Below the pieces are notes generated by a model that saw only the letters and a program-made list of their open reading frames with translations, did not search any database and was not told the DNA's origin. This document shows, one piece after another, positions 1 through 15,100 of a DNA stretch of 63,344 nucleotides (positions are counted from its first letter, which is position 1; each line of letters starts with the position of its first letter). The stretch covers positions 1 through 63,344 of IMG/VR virus record IMGVR_UViG_3300035698_021897. The stretch is one strand, 5' to 3'. Source of the DNA: a virus. Made by a program: the position numbers and the translations under genes.

Positions 1-2
1 GT

Positions 3-10
3 TATTTATC
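3..10 (-). promoter_or_regulatory. Late-promoter-like octamer GATAAATA
   Basis: The leftward strand reads GATAAATA, one base from the T4 late promoter TATAAATA. It lies just after the last sheath gene and next to an AGGAGA ribosome-binding-like sequence, so it probably serves a gene beyond the window edge. In T4-like phages the tail tube gene normally follows the sheath. The evidence is a motif match only. Confidence 0.3.
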
Positions 11-18
11 TCCTAAGA

Positions 19-1272
19 TCAGCCTAGATCGGCTGACTCCGATTTGTTAGTGAAACGAATTCTGACGAAGTTAACAGACTTGGTTGGTTTAATGAGAATG
101 TCTGCAATAAACTGATTTGCATCGATAACATCTGATGTGTTATTGCTTTCATCGCATATGACTCTATATTCTGTAATACCCCGTCCTCCTTGGATGTTTC
201 TAAGAACTGGAGTAACTGCATTCACGAACAGGTTACGAGTTGTCGAATCATTTAGTTCGAACAGAATCGTTCTTGCTGCTCTACCTATAATGTTCTTTAG
301 ATATATGAACAATCTAGCAACATTAATTCTACTTAGCGTGCTAGTTTCAGCTGCACCTGTCTTATCACCGAATAGGAGAGTTCCTTCTCCGGCAAAACTT
401 ACTACTGGGTTAATACCTGCATTATAGAGAGTATCTTGTTCACTGTCTGTCAGTTCTTTTGCTAACTTGACAACATCCAAGATTCTTCCTCTTCTTGCAC
501 CGGCAGGTGAGAACCAAGGAGAAGCAACTCTGTCTGTTCTTGCAAGACATCCAGCAACATCGCAAGTAAGTGGAATATCGATAAGATCCGAGTCTGTTAA
601 GTTAGCAGTGTTTAATCTGTTAATGTCTCTTGTCTTTTTCTCACCATAAACATTGATGATGTTCTCGCCAGCAGTCTTACTAGCGGATCCTACCGCAGTA
701 CTTGAGGGAATACCCACAACCCCTACACAGTCTCCTCTGAGATCAGTTACTATCTCAACATTAGCTCCTGCTGCTGCTGCTCCGAATAGAGAATCAACAG
801 TGACTGATTTATCAATTGCTTTTGCTTGGACTGAACCAATCGTTCCGGCCGTCCCACCAAAGATAACTGCAACTCCACCGTATTGAAGGTAGTTCTGTAT
901 GTTATACCAATCTTGTTTCCATGTCCCGGTAGGTCCTGTAGGCCATCTTTCGAAAGTTCCACCTGCAAAGATGTTACCTGCGGTCCCTCCATGAAGAAAC
1001 GGAAGACCAGATGTCCCACCAGCGGCCGCTCCGCCGTCAATGAATGTATCAGCATAACCAGTCGTTGCAGAAGACTTGAGTCTTCCGAACCAGTCATTGA
1101 TATTTTCGACTACCATATATTGATTTGTTCTATCTGCTGTGTATCCAAGAGCATTAATTAAAGTTAAGCCACCGGCGGACATATAACCCGATCTATGGAT
1201 TCCACCAGACTCTGTTCCACTAATAACGAATGATTCATCATTAACTATAACGGTTACATTCGGTCTAGCCAT
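19..1272 (-). CDS. Tail sheath protein, short form (gp18-like)
   Basis: 417 residues, resembling the contractile tail sheath of T4-like phages, which surrounds the tail tube and contracts during infection. The C-terminal 140 residues contain the motifs LFGDKTGAAETSTLSRINV and ICDESNNTSDVID followed by a final beta segment, as expected of the sheath C-terminal domain. The N-terminus (MARPNVTVIVNDESF) resembles the start of the 1016-residue protein at 2573-5623. It is the last of three sheath-like genes downstream of the large terminase, which is the usual gp17-gp18 order. The start has a good AAGGAGAT ribosome-binding site and a late-promoter-like octamer upstream. It is shorter than T4 gp18 (about 660 residues). 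It is probably the main sheath protein, because it has both a sheath-type N-terminus and C-terminus. Confidence 0.8.
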   Translation of the reverse strand: MARPNVTVIVNDESFVISGTESGGIHRSGYMSAGGLTLINALGYTADRTNQYMVVENINDWFGRLKSSATTGYADTFIDGGAAAGGTSGLPFLHGGTAGNIFAGGTFERWPTGPTGTWKQDWYNIQNYLQYGGVAVIFGGTAGTIGSVQAKAIDKSVTVDSLFGAAAAGANVEIVTDLRGDCVGVVGIPSSTAVGSASKTAGENIINVYGEKKTRDINRLNTANLTDSDLIDIPLTCDVAGCLARTDRVASPWFSPAGARRGRILDVVKLAKELTDSEQDTLYNAGINPVVSFAGEGTLLFGDKTGAAETSTLSRINVARLFIYLKNIIGRAARTILFELNDSTTRNLFVNAVTPVLRNIQGGRGITEYRVICDESNNTSDVIDANQFIADILIKPTKSVNFVRIRFTNKSESADLG

Positions 1273-1306
1273 TTTTCATCTCCTTGAGAATAAATTCTAT
1301 CTGATG

Positions 1307-1314
1307 TATTTAGC
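1307..1314 (-). promoter_or_regulatory. Late-promoter-like octamer GCTAAATA
   Basis: GCTAAATA lies in the only gap between the sheath genes, 35-42 nt before the start of the 417-residue sheath gene. It resembles T4-type late promoters (TATAAATA), which use a lone -10-like box. It would give this sheath gene its own late transcript. Confidence 0.35.
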
Positions 1315-1316
1315 AT

Positions 1317-2572
1317 TCAAATGTTTTCGGTGTTTGTGAAACGAATCTTGATGAAGTTGATTGATTTTGCTGGTTTTACTAAAACATCCACTATTAGTTG
1401 ATTAGAATCTATTACATCGCTGGTGTTATTCGACTCATCGCAAATTACCTGATACTCAGATATACCACCATCTGCTCTTATTTTTCGTAACAACTGAGTT
1501 ATAGAACTAGAAACTAAACTTCTTGTACCAGAATCATTCTGTTCGAATAGAATATCTCTGATCGCTCTTCCTATAAGTTTCTTAAGTTGCACAAAAAGAA
1601 GACTCACATTAATTCTGGAAAATGTGGATGTTTCTTCTTTTCTGGTTTTATCACCAAAAAGAATATATTCTTCTAAATCATCTTCATATTTTACAAAATT
1701 TATTCTGCTATTGTATAGATTTTCTACTCGTGCATTTGTTGGCGGTGGCTGAACAAACTCTGCTTTTTTTATAATTCCTCGTATTTGCCCTGCCGGAGAT
1801 TTGTATTGGCCATCTCGAATTGCTCGGGATATACAACCAGACGCATCTACAGATATTTTGGTGGGAACTACATAATCATCTCCGTCCCACCGATGAAAGT
1901 ATTTTTCACCGGCAGCAGGAAATTCAAATTCGCTTGCGGTAGTAGATAAAAACGATTGTTCTAAAGTTTGATCGGCATTGATACTTCCATTATTATTAAT
2001 CGCATTTGCATTTGTATTTGCGTTTGGATCAGTAAAATCAGGGGAACCGCTTCCTGCTTCACCCGAAGGACCTGATTGTATATATTTCATGAATAATGTC
2101 ATACCTGTTGTGTATGCCGTACTCCAGTCCACTGATGGAGAGGATCCACTAGTTAATCCCGTGAAATCTTTACCCTGAATGCTGGTTTCGAAATGCAACA
2201 TCTGTTTGAATGTAGGTACTTCATATCTAAACGCATTGAACTTGTATATCCAATATGCAGCGTCATGGATTCCATTGCCGTCAAATATATAATCTGGACC
2301 AATGACACAGACTTGAGAATAATTCGTGATGGGTTTAACTAGTGTATGAAAATCCACCATCCTAGAACTATATTTTAAATAGTCCCCAACTTCCTGTAAT
2401 CCCATTACTCTCATGGAAGAATAATAACTTTCCAATTCACTAGCACTCTCGACTTCAACGGGATTTTCTGCGTCGGGCCCGACAAACAACCTATTTGCTG
2501 CATCTCTAAAATTTAATCGTGTCATATGTGGAACTGACACTACATCAGTAAAATTAAATTGAACAGTTGGCA

Positions 2573-2573
<1 letters not shown>
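1317..2573 (-). CDS. Tail sheath-like protein, second paralogue
   Basis: 418 residues. The last 140 residues align readily by eye with the neighbouring 417-residue sheath protein (FGDKTRKEETSTFSRINVS, then ICDESNNTSDVIDSNQL, then a final IKIRFTN). This is the sheath C-terminal domain that locks onto neighbouring subunits. The N-terminal 270 residues differ from both other paralogues. They begin MPTVQFNFTDVVSVPHMTR and include an Asn/Ala-rich stretch around residues 185-200. The gene overlaps the stop of the preceding 1016-residue gene by one base, so the two are translationally coupled. It may be a minor sheath variant, or it may supply the C-terminal domain that the upstream protein lacks. 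Confidence 0.65.
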
Positions 2574-7704
<5,131 letters not shown>

Positions 7705-7721
<17 letters not shown>

Positions 7722-8451
7722 ATGTAACATCTCCACTTGTTCCTGTTGCGTAATCACCAGTAACCTGCGCTCTTAAGATCTGAGGATCGCTTATAGAATC
7801 ATACTTGTACATGTCTAGGACATCTACAGTAACACCTTGGATCGGTCCTCCAGTGGTTACAGGTCCATAGACATATGTCTTTGCGGTGAAACTTAAAGTA
7901 GAAACAACAGATCTTCTAGTCTGAAAATCCCCAGCATAATCTTCTTGTATTTGCATTGCATTTAAGTTAATAGGAACATCAACTTTAGTGTGAGAAGTAT
8001 TAAGATTTAGAGTCATGTTAAAATTAGGAGAGAAGTAAGGTAGTATTTGCTCTACTATTTGTAGATTTTCTTCAATATATCTTGTAAAAATATAAAGACC
8101 AAAACTCACATTATATGGAACTTCATTATACATTTGCTGGTATGATGTGCCATTTTTGTATGTTTTCTTTCTTAATTTATTTGTCACTCTTTCTAGATCA
8201 TAAATTACCGCTGTTATATCAAAACCCATTGCTGGGAGAGTTACTTGTGTTTTTGTTATGTCATCAGAAATAGAACTCATGTTTCTAATTCTTCTGATGA
8301 ATTTTTCTTTGGGGGAGTATGTGATAGGTACTCTTATTTTTTCCTGTAGAGCATTATTAGAATCATATTTGCCAATTTGAATTTGATTAAACAAATTACC
8401 AAATGAAACTACCAATTTTCTTAACGATTCGTTATAAAAATATTGAAACAC
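7705..8451 (-). CDS. 15: Tail completion and sheath stabiliser gp15
   Basis: 248 residues. The N-terminus MFQYFYNESLRKLVVSFGNL and the segment KIRVPITYSPKEKFIRRI are characteristic of gp15, the hexameric ring that terminates the tail and joins it to the neck. It starts with GTG, overlapping the gp14 stop codon by one base, so the two are coupled. The order gp13-gp14-gp15-gp16-gp17 is the standard T4 order. Confidence 0.93.
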
Positions 8452-9113
8452 TAGTAATTACCTTCCGAGAATGGATCTTTGTCAGTGAAGTCTATAATAG
8501 AAGTTCCCTCTGATTGAAGTTTGTCATTGTCACCAGCAGTAATTCCAACTGGATCCATTGGTATGATAATATCTCCACTAAGTCCTTGTCTATCAGTTTC
8601 TAACTTATCTATAAGAGTATCTCCAGTATTGAAGTCTTCATTACTGTATGTGAAGACTTCGCATTGTAATTCATATGAATACAGTTTTCCTACTTGGTAG
8701 AATGGATTTTCGTGTTCAACAAAATTAATTTCGAACATAGTTCTACTAAGAGGAAAATAAATCAAGTCTCCCTCTCTGGGTCGTTTTATACTAGAAATTA
8801 TTGTTGTAATTTCTTGTTCAAATCTTTTTCTTGCAACTACCAAAGTAATTCTGTCTTTGATATCAAGACCTATTTGAGATATAACATCTCCAGGTCCTTC
8901 AAAACCAGTAACTGATTGTATGTACATTTCAAGAGAAAAACTGTTGGAAAATGTACTTACAGTATCTTCGCCTAAAATCTCATCTAAATCTACCAATGAT
9001 CTTGGTATGAAAATCATATCCTGTCCCATAGATTTTATAGTTTCTATGGTCAGATCTTCTACCAAGTCCTGTTCATTGGAATTTCCCTGACGAATGTATG
9101 GATTTGTTGCCAT
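8451..9113 (-). CDS. 14: Neck protein gp14
   Basis: 220 residues, opening MATNPYIRQGNSNEQDLVED, then ETIKSMGQDMIFIPRSLV. This is the recognisable gp14 N-terminus of T4-like phages. gp14 forms part of the neck that seals the filled head and accepts the tail. Four bases separate it from gp13, and its stop overlaps the gp15 start. Confidence 0.93.
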   Translation of the reverse strand: MATNPYIRQGNSNEQDLVEDLTIETIKSMGQDMIFIPRSLVDLDEILGEDTVSTFSNSFSLEMYIQSVTGFEGPGDVISQIGLDIKDRITLVVARKRFEQEITTIISSIKRPREGDLIYFPLSRTMFEINFVEHENPFYQVGKLYSYELQCEVFTYSNEDFNTGDTLIDKLETDRQGLSGDIIIPMDPVGITAGDNDKLQSEGTSIIDFTDKDPFSEGNY

Positions 9114-9117
9114 CTAA

Positions 9118-9927
9118 TTATCCAGTTATGAAGTCCACGGGAAGTTCGTAACTTCTGAGTGCTTCTTGTTCTACTTGGAGAATTTCTGCATTTGCCTCTG
9201 CAACTATCTGCCCCCCTCGAAGCATTACGCCGCCAGGAAGTTGTACTCCGTCGAATTTGGAAAGGTTCTGACCCCACTGCCTCTTAAGAAGAGCAGTGAA
9301 ATATTCTTTAAAATACCTGTCGTTGTATATCTCAGTGAATATTTCGGGATTTAAACCGACATAGGTTTCAAACATCAAATAATCACCAATATCCAATTCT
9401 TTGCCCCAGTCCATTGCAATATGAATTCTATTTGAAACTTTATTGAATGTTAGTGGTTTTTCTGGATTAAAGAGATCTTGAATTAGAGTGATGTATCTTT
9501 TTGTCGAATCATAGGAAGCCAAACCCAGAGAAGAGTTACCACCCAATCCCCTGTTTAAGCCAAAATAATCAGTAAGAGCCATCTGATATCTAACATCAAA
9601 CATATTGATATTGGTGAAATCAGAGAATTGAAAAACCTTCAATACACTGACGATATCTTTTCCTGTTGGCTGATCATCAGCAGTTGACCCATTAATTGAA
9701 CCAAACGAATTGCTACTGACATACCTGTTAGCAACATCTTGTGCTGTTATTTGATGCCTGAAATATGCCCGTTCAACACCGTCGAAGTGTCGCTCTCGAA
9801 AATATTCAAGTGCGTCTTCTACACGATCCTCGGCCTGTTCGTAATCAACATTTATTTCAATTACAGGCGAGCCGAGTCTTCTATAAGCATAATTAATCAA
9901 ATCTTCCTTCGAGGAGATTTTAGCCAT
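9118..9927 (-). CDS. 13: Neck protein gp13
   Basis: 269 residues, with LINYAYRRLGSPVIEINV, then QAEDRVEDALEYFRERHFDG, typical of gp13, the head-completion protein that binds the portal vertex with gp14. The start is preceded by AAGGAG. A GATACATA octamer sits 19-26 nt upstream. It is the first gene of the neck-terminase-sheath run. Confidence 0.94.
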   Translation of the reverse strand: MAKISSKEDLINYAYRRLGSPVIEINVDYEQAEDRVEDALEYFRERHFDGVERAYFRHQITAQDVANRYVSSNSFGSINGSTADDQPTGKDIVSVLKVFQFSDFTNINMFDVRYQMALTDYFGLNRGLGGNSSLGLASYDSTKRYITLIQDLFNPEKPLTFNKVSNRIHIAMDWGKELDIGDYLMFETYVGLNPEIFTEIYNDRYFKEYFTALLKRQWGQNLSKFDGVQLPGGVMLRGGQIVAEANAEILQVEQEALRSYELPVDFITG

Positions 9928-9945
9928 TTATTTGCTCCTTCAAAG

Positions 9946-9953
9946 TATGTATC
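9946..9953 (-). promoter_or_regulatory. Candidate late promoter GATACATA before gp13
   Basis: The octamer GATACATA lies just upstream of gp13. The same octamer precedes the genes starting at 27026 and 29584 at similar distance. It differs from the T4 late box TATAAATA at two positions. The assignment rests on recurrence and position only. Confidence 0.35.
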
Positions 9954-9958
9954 TATAA

Positions 9959-10510
9959 CTAATCTTCTATTTTTTCTTTTTCTAGGAGTTTCTTCAGTTC
10001 TTCGGGCATATCCGGCATAGAGACCTCTACTTGTTGCATTTCTTCGTATGGAATTTGCTCTATGTAATACCTTCTGGTCACTGGATCTGCCGACTCGTCC
10101 GGGTTACTTGCTTCGTAATTTGTAAATCCAGGCATTTGTAATGGACAGTTTAGTCTTGGATAATCCAATTTACTATATTCGCCACCTTCGTTCATCAGCC
10201 AGGTTCCTGGCTTATCTCCGCACCCACAGCCACCACAATACATCTTTCCCTCTTTTACTGTACTTTGCTTGAGATGTTCGCATGGCGGAAGTTCATTACC
10301 ATCCCCCAAACAACTTAAAACTCTAAGTTGTTTTATGGGTTTAGTTGTTTTTTTGTTTGTTATTCCTCGGGAAGCGATCGAGGTTGCGAAACTTTTTACC
10401 ATCGATACCTTGGACTGCCGGCTTTGCTCTACCTGTTTTCTGAATTCTTTTTTCGCTTCCTCGGGGGCTTTTCCCTGATCGTCACCCTTTTTGCAACCAC
10501 AATCACCCAT
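9959..10510 (-). CDS. Small Cys-motif protein, possible zinc binder
   Basis: 183 residues, function unknown. The N-terminus (MGDCGCKKGDD) is Cys-rich and followed by a basic helical segment. Residues about 65-115 carry CLGDGNELPPCEHL, then YCGGCGCGDKPGTWL, a CxxC-type arrangement likely to hold zinc. The C-terminus is acidic and helical (MPEELKKLLEKEK). Proteins with a GCGCGDKxGTWL segment occur beside gp13 in other marine T4-like phages, to my recollection, with no assigned role. It lies between the cysteine-rich tail genes and gp13 and is probably co-transcribed with them. Confidence 0.6.
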   Translation of the reverse strand: MGDCGCKKGDDQGKAPEEAKKEFRKQVEQSRQSKVSMVKSFATSIASRGITNKKTTKPIKQLRVLSCLGDGNELPPCEHLKQSTVKEGKMYCGGCGCGDKPGTWLMNEGGEYSKLDYPRLNCPLQMPGFTNYEASNPDESADPVTRRYYIEQIPYEEMQQVEVSMPDMPEELKKLLEKEKIED

Positions 10511-10522
10511 AGTTAATCTCCA

Positions 10523-12145
10523 TTATTTTATAAGTATTCTTCTAACCAAAGGAACTGACAGAGGTGTAGTTCTGTCGAGATAAAATCTTAATCCATAGTT
10601 ATTTATATTAGCATCATAAGCAAAATTTTGACCCCACAAATATGTTTTATAATTTATTACTTGTCTACCAAGAGTTTTCGATTCTGGATTTGATGTGTCT
10701 TTACTGCTATAAAAAGTAGAAGACATGATGTTGGTTCCAAAATATCCCGGTAAAATAATTTTCGAAAGTCTTTCTGTTTTATTTACTTTATTATATATAA
10801 CAGTCTTAGTCAAATTATGATTTATAAAAGATAATTCATCTATACTAGGAATATACCAATCATTAAATCCATTTCTGGTTAAACTTCGAATATCATTATA
10901 CAGTTGTGATCTTGGACCAAGATAATCTAAATTATTACCGTATGTGTTATAAAATCCATCATAATATGATGTAGGATATGCCTTCTTCTTGTCGGATTGG
11001 TTAATGGATCTATATAGAGTTCTGGTAGAAAGCCTTGAAACATCGCTAGGATCACCATAAAATCTAGGATGAAGAATAAGCGCCCATTTTCCTGATTGTT
11101 GACCATACCCATAATCTCTAGCAGTGCCAGTTGACAGTGACTTAGTTTTTTGGTTTCTGTATGATATAGTACTTGCACCAGGCTCAAATGCACCAATGTA
11201 AATACCACCTTGATATTCGGTTCCGGTGGTTGGTAAAGTTATCTCGCTAGATTTTCTAGATGGAGGGGTTACTGTTAACGAGCCGAAAGATTTCTCGGGT
11301 GGATAGAGGCCTCCGTTTGTTCCGTCGCATAATGAGGAATTGACTGGCCAGAATCCATTAACTGCGTCACAATCTGATTCAGTTTTCCTGCTGCAACTAT
11401 GCAAAAATTTATCATTCTTAAGGGTTATTTCATAGCAAGATCCGGCAACCCTTTCGCTTCCCGCCAATCCCTCTTCTTGCCCATCATCATCACCAGAACC
11501 AACACATGTAGGCGGGTTGTTTCCATTATAAACATCGTTGCATAATGTGTGGGTAGATGACTCTCTTGTCCCGCCGTATTGACTCGTGTACTCTGTAGTA
11601 GATAAATTTCCGCATTCTAGAGATGTGCAAATATCTTTGCAGATAATATCTCCGGTTATTGGATCCTCGTGACAACAAGAGCCAGGTACTCGTGCATCGG
11701 TTCCATAAGAATTGCACAAATTTCTCAGTTGAGTAACATCAGATAATGGTCCGTAAAACCAATTACCACCCAATCTATTACATTCGCATTGTGATACATT
11801 GTCCTTTACACCAAACTTCGACTCTAGACCTTCGACGCCTGAACCGGAAGTACTATAATAAGGACTACTGTTTCCCTGTGCAGTTATGCTAGATATAAAT
11901 GCGTCATAGTCCGTTTGATTTTGTTTAATATAAGAACACGCACAACATGCACCGGTTAGTCCACGATCTGGGCATTGAATTGAGTTAATATCTTCGGTAT
12001 TTTGAAAATATCCACTTTGTTTATTGCAGTCAGAAACTGTAGTAAGAATTTTTGTTCCGTCAGCAAGACAGCATCCACCCACGGCTGATTCTTCGTTACC
12101 ATAAAATGCAACTGTTTTAATTCTAGATCTGAACTGTGTTGACAT
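10523..12145 (-). CDS. Cys-rich tail protein with DUF1566-like tip
   Basis: 540 residues. Residues about 20-280 hold cysteine-rich modules (AVGGCCLADGTKI, GLTGACCACSYIK, VPGSCCHEDPITG, AGSCYEITL). Residues about 300-540 form a domain with the pattern GFNDWYIPSIDEL, a SSTFYSS segment and a terminal LVRRILIK. That pattern is characteristic of the DUF1566/Lcl C-terminal family, which has a C-type-lectin-like fold. It lacks the collagen-like N-terminus of the next three genes. It overlaps the preceding gene's stop. It probably belongs to the receptor-binding apparatus, being in the place where T4 relatives keep short-tail-fibre and whisker genes. Confidence 0.6.
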   Translation of the reverse strand: MSTQFRSRIKTVAFYGNEESAVGGCCLADGTKILTTVSDCNKQSGYFQNTEDINSIQCPDRGLTGACCACSYIKQNQTDYDAFISSITAQGNSSPYYSTSGSGVEGLESKFGVKDNVSQCECNRLGGNWFYGPLSDVTQLRNLCNSYGTDARVPGSCCHEDPITGDIICKDICTSLECGNLSTTEYTSQYGGTRESSTHTLCNDVYNGNNPPTCVGSGDDDGQEEGLAGSERVAGSCYEITLKNDKFLHSCSRKTESDCDAVNGFWPVNSSLCDGTNGGLYPPEKSFGSLTVTPPSRKSSEITLPTTGTEYQGGIYIGAFEPGASTISYRNQKTKSLSTGTARDYGYGQQSGKWALILHPRFYGDPSDVSRLSTRTLYRSINQSDKKKAYPTSYYDGFYNTYGNNLDYLGPRSQLYNDIRSLTRNGFNDWYIPSIDELSFINHNLTKTVIYNKVNKTERLSKIILPGYFGTNIMSSTFYSSKDTSNPESKTLGRQVINYKTYLWGQNFAYDANINNYGLRFYLDRTTPLSVPLVRRILIK

Positions 12146-15100
12146 TAGATTCCATCCATATTTGGTGGTAATTCGTTATGAGCATTTCTACTCACATATA
12201 TGTTTTCATAGCACATTTCGTCGGATGTTCCGCATAATCCTGTTGGGCAACAATATGCATTATATCTAGAACAGTCACTGTCTTTGTCACATTGTACAAG
12301 ATAAGTAGATAATCGCATCTGATCTAGTCCGGTGAGTGGACTATTATTACTAGGATCGCAATCTCTCCCGCATTGAGTTGTGTTGGATAATATTCTTTCT
12401 GATGTCGGTGTTGTTGGAGTATCTGGACATATAAGTCCCCAGCAATTACCATGAGCAGTTTTAATCGCCTCCGGCGTCGCCGGCGGCACTCCCTGCCCGG
12501 CCGAAAATTCGGTATTGTTAGGCCCGACAAAATTCCTGCTATAGTCGGTACAACCTTTACCGAATGCACATTGAGCAGGGGCGGTCGAATTTCCACGGCA
12601 TTCACATTTAGTATAGTCCCCGCCGCCAGAAGCCTCCGAGCAGTCGGGCCGACTGCATCTACATGAGAGGTTGCATAGATCCATTCTAGCCGGATCGAAG
12701 TCGCTCCCCCACTCTGGATTATCCCGACAGGAATCATCGCCGGCCGGCGTACTGCTTGGAGTTGGTGTCCTATAGCCGTTTGAGCATATATTGTCTTGAT
12801 ACTCACACGGGCACGCTTTTAGATCCGTGTTGCCGCCGCCTAAGCATTCTCTCCATCTGGGATTCCCCCCATCGAAATCATCATCCCAAAATTCTCTTTC
12901 CGTATTTCCAAGCAGAGGGCATTGAATGCATGTTTTTAATTCCTGCATCAATCTCTTTGGTGAACTTGTTTTTTCGTCAAATTCCTCATCAGATATGAAT
13001 CGCCCCATTCCATCATCAAGTCCCTTACATCTATCACATTGAGGATCGGCCGGCGGACCGGCCCAGTTACCACCTTCGCATATGTTGCATATACAATTGT
13101 CTGATAAGGTTTCCACGAAATCTGGGTTGTCGTTGCGAAACAAGAAATTACAATTCATTGCATCTTTAATATACTCTTCCGCATCGGGGAGGGTTTGCGC
13201 GCCGGGAAAGTAACAAGATACACAAGCCGCGGTTTCGCAGCACCCTCTCGCTTCGAAATCACAGTTGTCTTGAAAGATAGGCGCAGTGAGGGATGCAATC
13301 TCTAGGAAACTTCGCACCTTGGTTGCAAGTTTAATTTTTTCGGCATGCATAATTGATATTAATAGTTTGCACTGCGAGATCTGCGAAGAATTGGCACTGC
13401 AACTTCCTGTTCCGAATTCATCATCAGCACATATTGTATTACCAAGACTCCTATCCCATTTAAATGGTGTATCCGCATCGTTGGCATTTAAAGTTGAGTG
13501 CAATGTGTTAACATTATTACATTTCTCCCACTCTTCATTAGTTTTCCAATTCTCCGGAACCGGAACATCGGTGTCATCACTTGCATTCTCGCATCCATAC
13601 TCAAACCTGCCTGTAGTACATCCTTCACCGTTAGGATCAGTAACACACGCACAAGGAATTCCTGTACAGGATGAACAGAAACTTACATCAGAGAAAGATC
13701 CAATGTTGTCTCCTGATCCATCAGGGGAGTTATAGGAATCTCCTTTACTTCCCGCAGTGCAGAATGCTTTCTCCTTATTTCCTTCTTTTAAGGTGTTGTA
13801 CACATCCTCATTAACAAGTCCACAAGATTGGCATAATTGACACAGTTTGTTATCTAGGATCTCGCTTGAAATTTGATCTTTCCATTGACTGTCATTGTCA
13901 TTCATTTCGCTGCATATATTATCAAGAATTCCCGGAGTATCATTACCGTCGCCGTCGGTCTGCGTGACCATCTCCAAAATAGTTGTATTCCCATCTAGTG
14001 TAGGACAATCAGGATTGACTCCAGTGTCTATTCCGACACAGTGATTGCCATAGGCGCACAATGCGCCAGCCGCGGTATAAAACTCCTGCTTGGCCGCGGA
14101 CCATGCGTCCACACCTCCGTCGGCCGACGCGGAGGCGAGACTAATATATTCATCGGGACAATCGCAACCTTTTGGATCTAGAACTTCGAAGTCCAAATAC
14201 ATAGGCCTAATATTATCGTCCACCCAGTCTCTAATTCCTTGGCCATCCCCATCGCAGAAGCATAAGGCGCTCAATTCGCGTGATAATAATTTCTTTATTA
14301 TACGAGAAAGTACACCCCAGTTATTTTCATTAAACCCAGTAATGGGTATGTCAACAACAGGGCAACCTTCAACACCCTCTTGGTTTAAACACCCGGAGCC
14401 TTCACGGCGTTGGCAGAATGGTCCGTTCTCATTTTCAAGTCTCTCCTTAATTTTTTCCCCAACTTCTTCCATAATTTTGTCGAAGCCTGCATCAAAGCCG
14501 TCGCAGAACGCTGTTGTATCGGAATTTGGGCAGAATTCCCCCGTCATATCCGTGGAGCAGCCACTGTTGATCCCGGCCGAACCGAGTTGACACATATATT
14601 GTGCGATAACTCTATCGTGGTCATCAAGCCAACATTTCCAAAAATCAGAAGTTCTGTCTTGACATTCTTGACATTTGTTCCAAATCACGCCATTGTCATT
14701 AATTGCCTCGACCAGATCAGCACCGCACATCTGCTGACGAACGCATGCGGATTTGCATAATGGTGGACTACATATAGGTGCATTATTTGGATTCGATGAG
14801 CCGGCAGGAACGCAGCATAGATTTAAGGCAGTTTCGTTGTCTCCGTCGCCATTGCCGTTTCCGCCGCCAGGGCCCGGCCCGCCGCCGCCGCCACCGCCTC
14901 CAATGTCTCCGCCAGGGCCAGGGTCATCGGTGAAACAGCAGTTGGGATCGGAAATGCTCTCGCAGTCACATCCCATTTCATCCTCAAGTTTAACATATCC
15001 TTCGGCGCATTCGGTTTCTCCGGGCAGGGATTCGTATGTGGCGAAACCACATGTCACATCTCCATCAGGCACATCTGGGTCGTCGGGAACGCATCGACAC